DNA from: Chitinophagaceae bacterium
GTDB lineage: Bacteria; Bacteroidota; Bacteroidia; Chitinophagales; Chitinophagaceae
Reading direction: 5' to 3'
DNA: 64,000 nucleotides
Assembly (NCBI GenBank): GCA_014879565.1
Contig: JACSRW010000032.1
Coordinates: 310,001 to 374,000, forward strand
Shown: piece after piece, positions 1 through 10,100 of the stretch
Position numbering within the stretch: the stretch's first letter is position 1
How the letters are laid out: each line of letters starts with the position of its first letter
The notes under the pieces: model-generated
What the model was told of the DNA's origin: nothing
The model's database searches: none
What the model saw: the letters and a program-made list of their open reading frames with translations, nothing else
Translations under genes and position numbers: made by a program

Positions 1-591
1 CGGTTTTACAGTGAAACCAATATCGGCTCCCGGCCGGCAAAGCGGGGGGCTGGCTCAGGCCTGTCGCTGAAAGACCTCCGGGCTATTCCCTTTGCCGGTT
101 CCTGGAGTCAGCTGAAACAGAATGTGACCGGTTATTATGGGGTCGGATCAGCCTTACAGTCAATGGAGAAAAAGGGCAAACTGCTGCCATTGCAAAAACT
201 CTATCACCAGTCTTTGTTTTTCCGCACCCTGCTGGATAATTGTGAAATGGCAATGATGAAGTCTTTTTTTCCGCTGACTGCCTATCTGTCGGAACACCGT
301 CAGTTCGGGGAACTCTGGCATATGATTTATGATGAGTACGAACTGACCAAACAATACCTGTTTAAAATAACCGGTAACCAGGAACTGATGGCGGGATACC
401 CTGTAGAACAGGCGTCTATCAGTATGCGGGAAAAAATTGTACTTCCGCTGGTTACCATTCAGCAATATGCACTTAGCCGGATCCGGGAACTGGATGAACA
501 GGGAGCGCCAGTTAAAATCAGGGAAACTTTTGAAAAGCTGGCTATGCGTTGTTCATTCGGGATAATCAATGCGGGCAGAAATTCTGCCTGA
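1..591 (+). CDS. ppc: Phosphoenolpyruvate carboxylase, C-terminal part (5' end outside window)
   Basis: The frame is open from the first base and encodes the last 196 residues. It begins RFYSETNIGSRPAKR, the conserved PEPC segment followed by LRAIPFAGSWSQ and GYYGVGSA, and ends FGIINAGRNSA, matching the usual C-terminal GxxxGxRNTG-type tail that lies in the active site. PEPC carboxylates PEP with bicarbonate to give oxaloacetate, refilling the TCA cycle. The N-terminal catalytic His and Lys regions lie upstream of the window. The first in-frame ATG (124) is internal and not a real start. A weak hairpin follows the stop. Confidence 0.93.
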   Translation, partial: RFYSETNIGSRPAKRGAGSGLSLKDLRAIPFAGSWSQLKQNVTGYYGVGSALQSMEKKGKLLPLQKLYHQSLFFRTLLDNCEMAMMKSFFPLTAYLSEHRQFGELWHMIYDEYELTKQYLFKITGNQELMAGYPVEQASISMREKIVLPLVTIQQYALSRIRELDEQGAPVKIRETFEKLAMRCSFGIINAGRNSA

Positions 592-598
592 CAAAGGA

Positions 599-614
599 TT
601 CGGGAACCCCCGAA
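599..614 (+). terminator. Weak intrinsic terminator after ppc
   Basis: TTCGGG (599-604) pairs with CCCGAA (609-614) across the tetraloop AACC, and a T-rich stretch lies a few bases further on (618-625). The stem is only 6 bp and the T run doubles as the -7 box of the next gene, so termination may be partial. Confidence 0.4.
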
Positions 615-618
615 AGGT

Positions 619-626
619 TATTTTTG
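619..626 (+). promoter_or_regulatory. Candidate -7 box (TATTTTTG) for aguB-aguA
   Basis: TATTTTTG matches the Bacteroidota -7 consensus TAnnTTTG and ends 17 nt before the aguB ATG. I see no clear TTG/TTTG -33 element at the expected spacing. Confidence 0.45.
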
Positions 627-643
627 CGCTTTAAACAAACGGT

Positions 644-1522
644 ATGCATAAAGTAAATATTGGCCTCGTGCAGATGAGCTGTACTGCCGCAAGAGAGGAA
701 AACATGGCAAAAGCCATTGAAGGAATCCGGAAAGCCGCTGCCGGGGGAGCACAAATCATCTGCCTGCAGGAGTTGTTTACATCCCTTTATTTCTGCGATA
801 CGGAGGACTATGAGCACTTCAGGCTGGCAGAACCTGTTCCGGGGCCTTCTACTGAAACCCTGCAAAAGGTGGCCGGTGAGCTGGGAGTGGTGATCATTGC
901 TTCCCTGTTTGAGAAGCGGGCCCAGGGACTTTATCACAATACAACGGCCGTGATAGATGCCGACGGATCCTACCTCGGCAAGTACCGGAAAATGCATATC
1001 CCGGATGACCCGGCTTATTACGAGAAGTTTTATTTCACACCCGGAGATCTCGGGTATAAAGTATGGAAGACGAAATTTGCCACGATCGGGGTATTGATCT
1101 GCTGGGACCAGTGGTATCCGGAGGCCGCCAGGATCACCGCCCTGATGGGCGCCGAAATTCTTTTTTATCCCACGGCAATCGGCTGGGCGACTTCACAGGA
1201 TGAGGCCACCAATACGGAACAGTACGGAGCATGGCAAACTATACAGCGCAGTCATGCCGTGGCAAACGGGGTGCATGTGGTGAGTGTGAACCGGGTGGGT
1301 TTTGAACAGAACGGCGCTATGAAATTCTGGGGTGGTTCCTTTGTGTCTAATCCCTTTGGCACGGTCCTTTACCAGGCATCGCATGAAGAGGAGGAAATAA
1401 AAGTACTTGAACTTGATCTGGAAAAGACAGACCGTTACCGGACACACTGGCCTTTTATGCGCGATCGCCGGATTGATTCCTACCAACCCATCACCAAACG
1501 CTATATAGACGAAACCGAATGA
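644..1522 (+). CDS. aguB: N-carbamoylputrescine amidohydrolase (nitrilase superfamily)
   Basis: This 292-residue cytoplasmic C-N hydrolase should convert N-carbamoylputrescine to putrescine, CO2 and ammonia. The nitrilase catalytic triad is visible: Glu43 in LQELFTSLYF, Lys116 in GKYRKMHIPDD and Cys153 in GVLICWDQWYPE. The length and the IGWATSQDEATNTEQYGAWQ segment fit the AguB subgroup. Its stop overlaps the aguA start by 4 nt (ATGA), so the two are probably translationally coupled, and the partner settles the substrate. The ATG is at 644, with a TAnnTTTG box 17 nt upstream. A plain beta-ureidopropionase-like role is less likely given the neighbour. Confidence 0.92.
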   Translation: MHKVNIGLVQMSCTAAREENMAKAIEGIRKAAAGGAQIICLQELFTSLYFCDTEDYEHFRLAEPVPGPSTETLQKVAGELGVVIIASLFEKRAQGLYHNTTAVIDADGSYLGKYRKMHIPDDPAYYEKFYFTPGDLGYKVWKTKFATIGVLICWDQWYPEAARITALMGAEILFYPTAIGWATSQDEATNTEQYGAWQTIQRSHAVANGVHVVSVNRVGFEQNGAMKFWGGSFVSNPFGTVLYQASHEEEEIKVLELDLEKTDRYRTHWPFMRDRRIDSYQPITKRYIDETE

Positions 1523-2565
1523 CAAGACATACCCCGAAAGAACTGGGCTATTATTTCCCGGCAGAATTTGCACCACATACAGCCACCTGGCTGAGCTGGC
1601 CGCACAAGGAAGCCTCCTGGCCCGGAAAAATTCATACGATATTTCCCTCTTATACACAGTTTATCCGGGAGCTGACTAAAGGAGAACTGGTCCGGATCAA
1701 TGTGGCCGATGAAGCCATGAAATCCTTTGCCACAGGACACTTGCTGCAAGCCGGGGTGGATATGGAAAAAGTGGATTTTTTTTTCCATCCCACCAATGAT
1801 GCCTGGTGCAGGGATCACGGTCCCGCTTTTGTGATAAATCCGGCCGCGGATATCAAAAAAATGATTATTGACTGGGGCTACAATGCCTGGGGAAATAAAT
1901 ACCCGCCCTTTGATCTCGATGATGTGATTCCCACACGGATCGGTAAACATTTCGGGATCCCTGTCTATCATCCGGGGATTGTGATGGAAGGAGGCTCCGT
2001 AGAGTTTAACGGGGCAGGTACTGTAATGACTTCCACGGCCTGTCTTCTGAATCCAAACAGGAATCCGCACCTGAACCAGGAACAAATTGAAAAATATCTC
2101 TGTGATTATTACGGTATGGAGCAGGTGCTTTGGGTGGATGAAGGTATTGTGGGAGATGACACAGACGGGCATATAGATGATACAGTACGTTTTGTCAGTG
2201 AAGACACCGTGATCACTGTGGTGGAAGAAGACAAACAGGATGAAAATTATTCCTTACTGCAGCATAATCTCAGACAACTGAAACAGATGCGGCTGCTCAA
2301 CGGAAAACAACTTACGATCATTGAGCTTCCCATGCCCCCGGAGCTGATTTATGAGGAGCAGCGTTTGCCCTGTTCCTATGCTAATTTCTATATTGCCAAT
2401 CATTCGGTCATCGTACCCACTTTTCGTTCAGACAGGGATGACCGGGCTTTACAAATTATTCAGTCAGCTTTTCCCGGACGGGAAGTGGTGGGGATAGACT
2501 CCACGGATATAATCTGGGGCCTGGGCAGTTTTCATTGCCTGAGTCAGCAGGAACCGCTGGTATAA
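1519..2565 (+). CDS. aguA: Agmatine deiminase
   Basis: This 348-residue protein belongs to the peptidylarginine-deiminase/AguA fold and hydrolyses agmatine to N-carbamoylputrescine and ammonia. WCRDHGPAFV near residue 95 and DDTDGHIDDTVRFV carry the acidic and His residues of the catalytic site. Cys340 in GSFHCLSQQEP near the C-terminus is the nucleophile. The length is typical of the family. Together with aguB it completes the agmatine-to-putrescine route; no arginine decarboxylase gene lies in the window. The 4-nt start/stop overlap with aguB supports one operon, closed by the hairpin at 2569-2592. Confidence 0.93.
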   Translation: MTRHTPKELGYYFPAEFAPHTATWLSWPHKEASWPGKIHTIFPSYTQFIRELTKGELVRINVADEAMKSFATGHLLQAGVDMEKVDFFFHPTNDAWCRDHGPAFVINPAADIKKMIIDWGYNAWGNKYPPFDLDDVIPTRIGKHFGIPVYHPGIVMEGGSVEFNGAGTVMTSTACLLNPNRNPHLNQEQIEKYLCDYYGMEQVLWVDEGIVGDDTDGHIDDTVRFVSEDTVITVVEEDKQDENYSLLQHNLRQLKQMRLLNGKQLTIIELPMPPELIYEEQRLPCSYANFYIANHSVIVPTFRSDRDDRALQIIQSAFPGREVVGIDSTDIIWGLGSFHCLSQQEPLV

Positions 2566-2568
2566 AAT

Positions 2569-2592
2569 AGCCCCCTGTGGAAACAGGGGGCT
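2569..2592 (+). terminator. Intrinsic-type hairpin ending aguB-aguA
   Basis: A perfect 10-bp stem, AGCCCCCTGT (2569-2578) with ACAGGGGGCT (2583-2592) and loop GGAA, starts 4 nt after the aguA stop. No T run follows directly; a T-rich stretch appears about 20 nt later (2619-2632). It lies between convergent genes and may act on both strands. Confidence 0.65.
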
Positions 2593-2643
2593 GCTAACGA
2601 TTGCTTGCCACTTAGACTCTTTCTATTTTTTTGAATTAGTTGC

Positions 2644-3765
2644 TCAGAAACTATAGATGGCGGCGATCAGAAAACTGGTGGCGGATTTGCTGCCGGCTCC
2701 GTTTTTATCCACGAAGAGTACGTTTTTGTCGGCATTGTCCAGCCTGATTTCTGGAATGAATATGAAGCCGCCTGTTTTAAAACTGGCAGACAGCGTGGTA
2801 GCAAAAAGGGAGCCCCCTGTTGCAGAAAAAGCAAAGGGTTTCAGCTGGTTTTTATCGCTGAAATATTCGGTACGTAAGGTCAGACCATACCAGGGTTTCG
2901 GATCAAGGTTGAAATACAAAGCAGCGCCTCCCCAGGATTGTGCCTCCCCGTTTTTACTGCCGTCCCAGAATTTGGTGCTGTTGACTGTTCCGTTAAAACC
3001 AATATTGAATTTGTCTGAAAGCTTGGCTGTAACCACGGCATCAAACTGGCTGGTTTTAGCTGTATCCGGACTTTGTCCCCCGGCATAATTCAGAAAGATT
3101 TTAACATTATCTGAAGCGGCATAACTGTACTGGGCCAGCAGGAACTTTTTATTGATCAGTCCGCCGGGAGGGATGCGGTAATCGGTGGCATTGGCCAGCC
3201 CAAGCATCAGGCTGTGTTTTCCTTCTGTCATTTCCGCTTTTATTCCGGTATGGGAGAAAGGGCCGTTGGTAAACATGTAGCTCATGCTGTAATTCCGGTT
3301 CAGTTGCGGATCCAGCAGTTCATAACCAATATGAGTGCCCCAGGTACCCATACTCAGTTTTAGCCATTCGGCAGGGGAGTAGCTTACATATAACTGTTTA
3401 ACCGCCTGGGTGATGCCGTTATCAGTGTAGGCAAAATCGCGGGCACGGGGGCCAAAGCCCAGGTCGGCGACGGCACTGACTTTTTCCCCTTTATGTTCAA
3501 ATTTTATACTTGCCATACCCAGTGAAAAAGAGTTATGTGTCTGGGTGAAGCTGGTCAGACTGTTAGCAGTTGTTTTGGCAAAATCAAGTTTATAATAGGC
3601 ATCCACTGAGCCGGTTATAGACAGTACCGGTTCTTTTTTTTCTTCAGCAGCCGGTGCAGGGTCATTGTTTTCGGCCGGAACGGAAGCCGTTTGGGCATTT
3701 GTCAGGATACAGCTCAGTAAACCGAGAGCGGCGGCAAAATATTTTTTTTGTAACATTGTGTACAT
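2644..3765 (-). CDS. Outer-membrane beta-barrel porin (OmpL-like BBP2 type), downstream of amt
   Basis: This 373-residue exported protein has a signal peptide ending about residue 25 (LLSCILTNAQ), a Pro/Ala/Glu-rich linker, then alternating strands beginning LSITGSVDAYYKLDF and ending in the aromatic C-terminus FLIAAIYSF expected of an outer-membrane barrel. The motif GTWGTHIGYELLDP and the overall pattern fit the Bacteroidota putative porin family BBP2. It lies 89 nt downstream of the ammonium transporter on the same strand, so it may give ammonium or another small nitrogen source passage across the outer membrane; that role is inference. A second ATG at 3756 (MLQKKYF) is an equally good start. 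Confidence 0.8.
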   Translation of the reverse strand: MYTMLQKKYFAAALGLLSCILTNAQTASVPAENNDPAPAAEEKKEPVLSITGSVDAYYKLDFAKTTANSLTSFTQTHNSFSLGMASIKFEHKGEKVSAVADLGFGPRARDFAYTDNGITQAVKQLYVSYSPAEWLKLSMGTWGTHIGYELLDPQLNRNYSMSYMFTNGPFSHTGIKAEMTEGKHSLMLGLANATDYRIPPGGLINKKFLLAQYSYAASDNVKIFLNYAGGQSPDTAKTSQFDAVVTAKLSDKFNIGFNGTVNSTKFWDGSKNGEAQSWGGAALYFNLDPKPWYGLTLRTEYFSDKNQLKPFAFSATGGSLFATTLSASFKTGGFIFIPEIRLDNADKNVLFVDKNGAGSKSATSFLIAAIYSF

Positions 3766-3792
3766 TTTTAATGTTAAGAAAAGGGCACAGCA

Positions 3793-3821
3793 GGGATATA
3801 CTTTTGCGAGAAGGATATCCC
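3793..3821. repeat. Inverted repeat between amt and the porin gene
   Basis: GGGATAT (3793-3799) and ATATCCC (3815-3821) form a 7-bp stem with a 15-nt loop in the 89-nt gap. It could be an RNA hairpin that tunes porin expression within an amt-porin transcript. There is no T tract on the minus-strand side, so it is not a clear terminator. Confidence 0.35.
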
Positions 3822-3854
3822 GTTCACGCGGTGCCTTTTTCGATGTAATAGGGT

Positions 3855-5255
3855 TTAGTGGTTAACGGTCTTTTCTTCTACAGCACCGTTACTGTGTACA
3901 AGGAGGGTTCCCTGCATATATTTTTCGTCATGCTGGGTGGAGTCAAGTCCTTCTTCTTCTTCTTCTTCACTTACCCGCAGCGGCACTACAAAATTGATAA
4001 ACTTGAAAATCCCGTACGAAACCACAAAGGAATAAGCGGCCACAATAGCCATGGCTTTCAGCTGGGTAAAGAAGAAGCCGGGATTTCCATAGAACAGGCC
4101 TTCCGGACCTCCGCTGATACCATGAACAGCTGTGCTCGCGAATACACCGGTCAGCAGCATACCGGTCATACCGCCCAGGCCATGACAGGGAAATACATCC
4201 AGGGTATCATCCAGTTTAGATTTTTGTTTTATGGATACGGCAATATTGGAAACCAGTGCGCCTATCAGACCAATCATGATACTTTGCGGAATACCCACGT
4301 ATCCGGAAGCAGGAGTGATGGCAACCAGTCCGACGACAGCCCCGATACAGAAACCGATTACAGAAGGTTTTTTCCCTTTGATTACATCAAAGAACATCCA
4401 GGCCAGTCCCGCTGAAGCAGCTGCTGTAGTGGTAGTACCGAGTGCGTTAACCGCCAGGGGGGTAGAGCCAACTGCCGATCCGGCATTGAAACCAAACCAG
4501 CCAAACCAGAGCAGACCGGTGCCGATAAGCACATAGGGTACATTGGCAGGGGGTATTTCTTTTTGTTCCAGGTGAGATCTTCTTCTTTTCAGTACCATAG
4601 CGCCGGCCAGTGCTGCACAACCTGCTGTAATATGAACTACTGTACCACCGGCAAAATCCCAGGCACCCATTTTGGCCAGAAATCCTTCCGGATGCCAGCT
4701 CCAATGGGCTACCGGAGCATAAACCAGCAGGGAGAATAAAACGATAAAAAGCAGGTAAGCCGTAAATCGGATCCTTTCTGCCACAGCACCTACTACCAGT
4801 CCCGGTGTGATGATCGCGAACATCAGCTGGAAAAGGGAAAACAGCGAAAGCGGGATGGTATTGGCGGCAGGCCAGGCAGCGCCTGACTTGACGCCCTGGT
4901 AAAACGCATAGGTACCAGGACTGCCGATCAGACCACCCAGGGAATCCCCGAAAGCAAGACTAAATCCGCAAACCACCCATAACACGCCCACCACACCGGC
5001 GGCGACCGTGCTTTTGATCATGGTTGAGATCACATTCTTGCGATGAACCATGCCTCCGTAAAAAAAGGCAAGACCCGGGGTCATCAGAAAAACCAGGGCC
5101 GTTGAAACCAGCACCCAGGCAATATCGGCCTGATTATATTGAGGGGCATCCGGCCCCGGAACATAATCAGCCACCGGTTTGACAAACATGGCAATCAGTG
5201 CAACCGCAACCAACAGAACGAATGGCAAGATTTGTTTTGCTTTTCTTTTACTCAT
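3855..5255 (-). CDS. amt: Ammonium transporter (Amt/MEP/Rh family)
   Basis: This 466-residue inner-membrane channel moves ammonium/ammonia. It shows an N-terminal hydrophobic segment, then the Amt signature FYGGMVHRKNVIS, the pore histidine contexts GGTVVHITAGCAAL and DVFPCHGLGGMTGM (the twin-His pair), and about eleven membrane segments. The cytoplasmic tail carries the Amt C-terminal motif LRVSEEEEEEGLD, the region that contacts PII proteins, plus about 25 extra residues. No PII (glnK/glnB) gene is next to it. The upstream 230 bp are very AT-rich and probably hold the promoter. Glutamate synthase genes lie immediately upstream, pointing to a shared nitrogen-assimilation theme. Confidence 0.95.
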   Translation of the reverse strand: MSKRKAKQILPFVLLVAVALIAMFVKPVADYVPGPDAPQYNQADIAWVLVSTALVFLMTPGLAFFYGGMVHRKNVISTMIKSTVAAGVVGVLWVVCGFSLAFGDSLGGLIGSPGTYAFYQGVKSGAAWPAANTIPLSLFSLFQLMFAIITPGLVVGAVAERIRFTAYLLFIVLFSLLVYAPVAHWSWHPEGFLAKMGAWDFAGGTVVHITAGCAALAGAMVLKRRRSHLEQKEIPPANVPYVLIGTGLLWFGWFGFNAGSAVGSTPLAVNALGTTTTAAASAGLAWMFFDVIKGKKPSVIGFCIGAVVGLVAITPASGYVGIPQSIMIGLIGALVSNIAVSIKQKSKLDDTLDVFPCHGLGGMTGMLLTGVFASTAVHGISGGPEGLFYGNPGFFFTQLKAMAIVAAYSFVVSYGIFKFINFVVPLRVSEEEEEEGLDSTQHDEKYMQGTLLVHSNGAVEEKTVNH

Positions 5256-5486
5256 GAGCTAGGTTTTTAGTTTACATTAAAAAAATAAATATGTAAATAA
5301 TTCTAGCTAAAAGTATAAAAAAACGTCATTAACGCGTGTTAGTTTTATTAATTATGTGTATAAAATATATGAAATGGGTGTAAATATTGGAAAATTTTAA
5401 AGAATAATACATATTATTAATTAATAAAATTTATTGTATTGAACTTTTTATTTAAATACAATCCAGCCTGTCGAGGAGCGGTTTTT
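5256..5486. other. AT-rich intergenic region upstream of amt
   Basis: This stretch is far richer in A and T than its surroundings and holds no credible ORF. On the minus strand it contains TACTTTTA (plus coordinates 5308-5315), a near match to the TAnnTTTG -7 box, 52 nt before the amt start. I see no sigma-54 type GG/GC element. It most likely contains the amt promoter and upstream elements. Confidence 0.5.
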
Positions 5487-5517
5487 TTAAAAAAAAGTCT
5501 CCCGGAGAAGGAGACTT
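5483..5517 (-). terminator. Intrinsic terminator of the leu-ilv-glt run
   Basis: On the minus strand AAGTCTCC (5517-5510) pairs with GGAGACTT (5502-5495) across a 7-nt loop and is followed by a run of T. It starts 22 nt after the gltD stop and is a standard terminator for the long minus-strand gene run. Confidence 0.85.
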
Positions 5518-5539
5518 GAATGGTTATTTTAAAATGGAA

Positions 5540-7048
5540 TCAGCCTGGCTGGTATAAAAGAGAGGCGTCTTTTGTCTCCAGTACAGAGCTGTTTTGGTTA
5601 TTCAGGAATTCATCCACTTTCCGGGCGGCTTCCCTTCCTTCGCTGATAGCCCATACAACCAGGCTTTGTCCGCGGCGCATATCACCGGCTACGAATATCT
5701 TTCCAATATTGGTCCGGAAGTCTTTTTCGCTGGCTTTTACATTGCCCCGTTCATCCAGTTCCACTCCCAGGTCGTTTAATAAACCCTGGTGCGAAGGATG
5801 TAAAAAGCCCATGGCCAGTAAGGCAAGCTGGCAGGGAATTTCTCTTTCTGAGCCGGGAACTTCGCTGAAATTCGCCGGCCGGCCTTCGGTAATCTTCCAT
5901 TCCAGATCAACAATCCGCAATGCTTTCAGCGCACCGTTCTCATCTCCGATAAACTCTTTGGTTGCAACAGCCCATTGGCGGTTGGCACCTTCTTCATGCG
6001 AAGTGGTGGTTTTTAGCAAAAGGGGATAAGTGGGCCAGGGCATAAATTCGTTTCTTTCCGCGGGTGGTTTCGGTAACAGTTCAAACTGGGTAACAGATAA
6101 TGCACCGTGCCGGTTAGAAGTACCCACACAATCGCTTCCGGTATCGCCTCCGCCGATCACCACGACATTTTTCCCGGTTGCCATCACTTCTTCAGCGAGG
6201 ATATTACTTTCAATTTGTCCGTATGCCAGGAAGTCTCTGCCGGCAACTCGTTTATTATTCTGCTTCAGGAAATCCATGGCGAAATACACTCCTTTCAGGT
6301 TCCGGCCCGGTATTGCCAGATCTCGGGGAACCGTGCTGCCACCTGCCAGCACCACCGCATTGTATTCACGCAGGATATCATTGATATGTACATTCACTCC
6401 CACATGGGCGTGACAGCGGAAAACCACTCCTTCTTCTTCCATCAGTTTTACCCTGCGGTCAACTACCCACTTCTCCAGTTTAAAATCAGGAATACCGTAA
6501 CGAAGTAACCCCCCGGGTTCTTCATCTCTTTCAAATACGGTTACCAGGTGCCCGGCGTAATTCAGTTGTGCGGCTGCGGCAAGACCTGCAGGCCCCGATC
6601 CGATCACCGCTACTTTTTTTCCGCTGCGCAGATTGGGTTTCCTGGGTTTGATCAGCCCTTTTTCAAAGGCGATCTCCACGATATGCTTTTCAATTTCCTC
6701 AATAGTGATCGCCGGCTGGTTAATTCCCAGCACACAGGCTGTTTCGCAGGGGGCCGGACAGATACGGCCGGTGAATTCAGGAAAATTGTTGGTGGAGCTG
6801 AGAATCGCCCAGGCTTCCGCCCAGTCTTTTTTATAAACCGCGTCATTAAATTCCGGGATCACATTTCCCAGCGGACATCCGTGGTGACAAAATGGAACGC
6901 CGCAATTCATACAACGAGCCGCCTGCTGATTCAGCTTTTCATCACTGTAGCGCTCAACAAATTCCCGGTAATGCTGCAGTCGCTGCGGTACCGGCTCTTT
7001 ACCCGGTAATTCCCGGCCGAATTCTTTAAATCCTGTTGGTTTGCCCAT
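5540..7048 (-). CDS. gltD: Glutamate synthase (NADPH), small subunit
   Basis: This 502-residue flavoprotein passes electrons from NAD(P)H through FAD and [4Fe-4S] clusters to GltB. Cysteine clusters are at Cys46, 49, 54, 58 (CMNCGVPFCHHGC) and Cys97, 101, 105 (CPAPCETAC). An FAD-binding GSGPAG lies at 150-155 and a second Rossmann GGGDTG (NADPH) at 299-304. I start at the ATG giving MGKPTGF, the usual GltD N-terminus; a TTG 12 nt upstream also opens the frame but adds residues the family lacks. It is 55 nt downstream of gltB and followed by a terminator. Confidence 0.95.
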   Translation of the reverse strand: MGKPTGFKEFGRELPGKEPVPQRLQHYREFVERYSDEKLNQQAARCMNCGVPFCHHGCPLGNVIPEFNDAVYKKDWAEAWAILSSTNNFPEFTGRICPAPCETACVLGINQPAITIEEIEKHIVEIAFEKGLIKPRKPNLRSGKKVAVIGSGPAGLAAAAQLNYAGHLVTVFERDEEPGGLLRYGIPDFKLEKWVVDRRVKLMEEEGVVFRCHAHVGVNVHINDILREYNAVVLAGGSTVPRDLAIPGRNLKGVYFAMDFLKQNNKRVAGRDFLAYGQIESNILAEEVMATGKNVVVIGGGDTGSDCVGTSNRHGALSVTQFELLPKPPAERNEFMPWPTYPLLLKTTTSHEEGANRQWAVATKEFIGDENGALKALRIVDLEWKITEGRPANFSEVPGSEREIPCQLALLAMGFLHPSHQGLLNDLGVELDERGNVKASEKDFRTNIGKIFVAGDMRRGQSLVVWAISEGREAARKVDEFLNNQNSSVLETKDASLLYQPG

Positions 7049-7103
7049 ATATCCGTTCAAAGTTTGGAGTGAGTGGTTGGATGCTGTTTCTTGTGTTGCC
7101 GGA

Positions 7104-10100
7104 TTATTCTGTTACGGCTTTTGACTTTTTCAATGTCAGTACCTTTTTATAATCTCTAGGAAATACTTTTACGAAGTTCCGAAGCTGGTTATCCAGGTCT
7201 TTAAGTAAAAAACCGGCTACTGAGCTGCCTGTATATTGCTCATGTTTCAGGAGGAGAGCATATATCTCATCCCTGTCTTCCTGGTCACAGGCATCCAGGT
7301 CTACCATTTCCTGGTTACAGTTTCCGGGGAACTCGCCTTTTACATCATAGATATACGCAATACCCCCGCTCATACCTGCGGCAAAATTGCGCCCCGTACT
7401 TCCCAGAATCAGTACCCGTCCACCGGTCATATATTCACATCCGTGATCCCCGACCGACTCCACCACCACCTGTGCACCGGAATTGCGGACACAGAATCTT
7501 TCTCCTGCCTTGCCCCGGATATAGGCTTCACCGGAAGTGGCGCCGTAAAAAGCCACATTCCCGATAATGCTGTTTTCTTCTGGTGTATAAGTGGATGTTT
7601 TGGGGGGGTAGATAATCAGTTTGGCGCCGCTGAGACCCTTCCCGAAATAATCATTGGCATCCCCTTCCAGTTCCAGCGTGACACCTTTTGTATTAAAGGC
7701 GCCGAAACTCTGGCCCGCCGTTCCGGTGAATTTAAAATGCACCGTATCATCGGGTAAACCTTCAGCCCGGTATTTTTTGGTGATTTCATTCGAGAGAATG
7801 GTGCCGGCTGTCCGGTCTGTGTTTTTAATGACAAATTCTCCATGAACTGTATTGCCGCTTTCCAGTGCCGGAGCGGCAGCGGCCAGCAGTTTCCAGTCAA
7901 GACTGTCTGCCAGCCCGTGATCCTGCTCTTCACTATGGTGAAGGGTGGTGTACATGGAGTTAGGTTCCTTATACAGTACCGGTGAGAGATCAATGTTTTT
8001 ATATTTCCAGTGGGTGATGTCATCACGCATTTCAAGATTGTCCACCTGCCCGATCATTTCATCCACGGTACGGTAACCTAATTCAGCCATTATTTCCCGC
8101 AGTTCCTGGGTGATCATCCGGAAAAAGTTTACAACATGATCGGGATTGCCCTTAAATCGTGCACGAAGTTCCGGGTCCTGTGTGGCTACACCCACGGGGC
8201 AGGTATTGAGATGGCATTTCCGCATCATGATACAACCTTCCACAACCAGTGCAGCGGTGGCAATGCCCCATTCTTCTGCGCCTAGCAGGGCAGCTACCGC
8301 AATATCCCGGCCGGTTTTCAGCTGGCCATCGGCCTGTACCACCACCCGGCTGCGGAGTTTGTTTTTAACCAGGGTCTGATGGGTTTCCGCAAGACCCAGT
8401 TCCCAGGGAAGACCGGCATGACGGATGGAGCTCAGGGGAGAGGCACCAGTACCGCCATCATGTCCGGCAATTAAAACCACATCCGCTTTGGCTTTTGTTA
8501 CACCCGCGGCTATGGTGCCTACACCGGCTTTGCTGACAAGTTTTACACTGATTCTTGCCGCCCTGTTCGCATTTTTAAGATCATAGATCAGCTGGGCCAG
8601 GTCTTCAATGGAATAAATATCATGGTGGGGAGGCGGGGAGATGAGTCCCACGCCGGGAGTGGCGTGCCGCACCCGGCCGATCCAGTCATCCACTTTATGA
8701 CCGGGAAGCTGTCCGCCTTCACCCGGTTTGGCGCCCTGTGCCATTTTAATCTGCAATTCATCGGCTTCGGTCAGGTACAAACTGGTAACGCCGAAACGTG
8801 CGGAAGCAACTTGTTTGATGGAACTGCGCAGGGAATCACCGTTGGGCAGTTTCTCATAACGGGCTTCATCTTCGCCTCCTTCACCCGTATTACTCCGGCC
8901 ACCCAGCCGGTTCATGGCAATGGCCAGGGTGGTATGTGCTTCCCAGGAAATGGAGCCAAAGCTCATGGCCCCGGTGGCAAATCTTTTGTAGATATTTTCC
9001 GCCGCTTCCACTTCGTCAATGGAAACGGAAGGCCGTGTTTTACGGAACCGGAAAAGACTGCGCAGGGTACAGGCCTTTTCACTCTGGTCGTTTACCAGTT
9101 TGGAGTATTTCTTAAATGCCGCCAGATCGTTGGTGCTGGTGGCATGCTGGAGCAGGTGAATGGTTTGCGGATTAAAGAGATGGAATTCTCCTTTTCTTTT
9201 CCACTGGTACATTCCCCCGGCAGGCAGCCTGTCGGCCGGAATATCTTTTTTACTGAAAGCGAAATGGTGTTTTGCGAGTACTTCCCTTGCGATTTCATCC
9301 AGTCCCATTCCTTCAATCCGGGAAGTGGCTCCTGTAAAATATTTATTGACCACATCCTGGTTAAGACCGAGGATTTCAAATATCTGGGCACCCTGGTAAG
9401 ACTGAAGGGTGGAGATGCCCATTTTTGAAAACACCTTCAGGAGTCCTTCATTAACTGCTTTAATATAGTTTTTCTTCAGTACATCTTCTGTTAGCTGCGT
9501 ATTGAGTTTGCCGCTTTCCAGTAAAGCACGGATTGAAGAAAGGGCGAGGTAAGGATTTACCGCTGTGGCGCCAAATCCAACCAGGCAGGCAAAATGATGG
9601 ACTTCCCAAACATCTCCCGCTTCCACGATAATGCCTACCTGCCCGCGCAATCCTTTTCTGATCAGATGGTGGTGGATGGCCGAGGTAGCGAGCAGGGAAG
9701 GGATGGGGGCATGATTAGAATCGATCGCCCGGTCCTGCAGGATGATCACTTTAAATCCATCCTGTACCGCATCAACAGAATACTGACATATCCGGTCAAG
9801 GCCCCGTTTAAGGGAACCGGCTTTGCCGTCTGCGCGGAAATAACACTGAATGGTCTTGGCCTGGAATAAGCCCGTATCAATACTCCGGATTTTTTCCAGT
9901 TCAAAATTTGTCAGTACCGGGTGCTTCAGGGCCACACTGTGACAGGTAAGCGGATCTTCCACCAGCAGATTCCCGTTGTTTCCGGCAAAAGTGGCCAGTG
10001 ACATCACCAGTCTTTCCCGGATCGGATCAATCGGCGGATTGGTTACCTGTGCAAAAAGCTGTTTAAAATAACTGCTGAGATGCTGTGGCTGATCACTGAG

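Noticed and set aside
3799-3806. TACTTTTG on the plus strand in the amt-porin gap, a good -7 box match
   Set aside because: No plus-strand gene follows it; both neighbours are on the minus strand. Treated as chance or part of the inverted repeat.
8622-9428. A 268-codon open frame antisense to gltB
   Set aside because: It mirrors conserved GltB coding sequence on the other strand, has no recognisable domain and no promoter. High-G+C third positions in the real gene make such shadows common.
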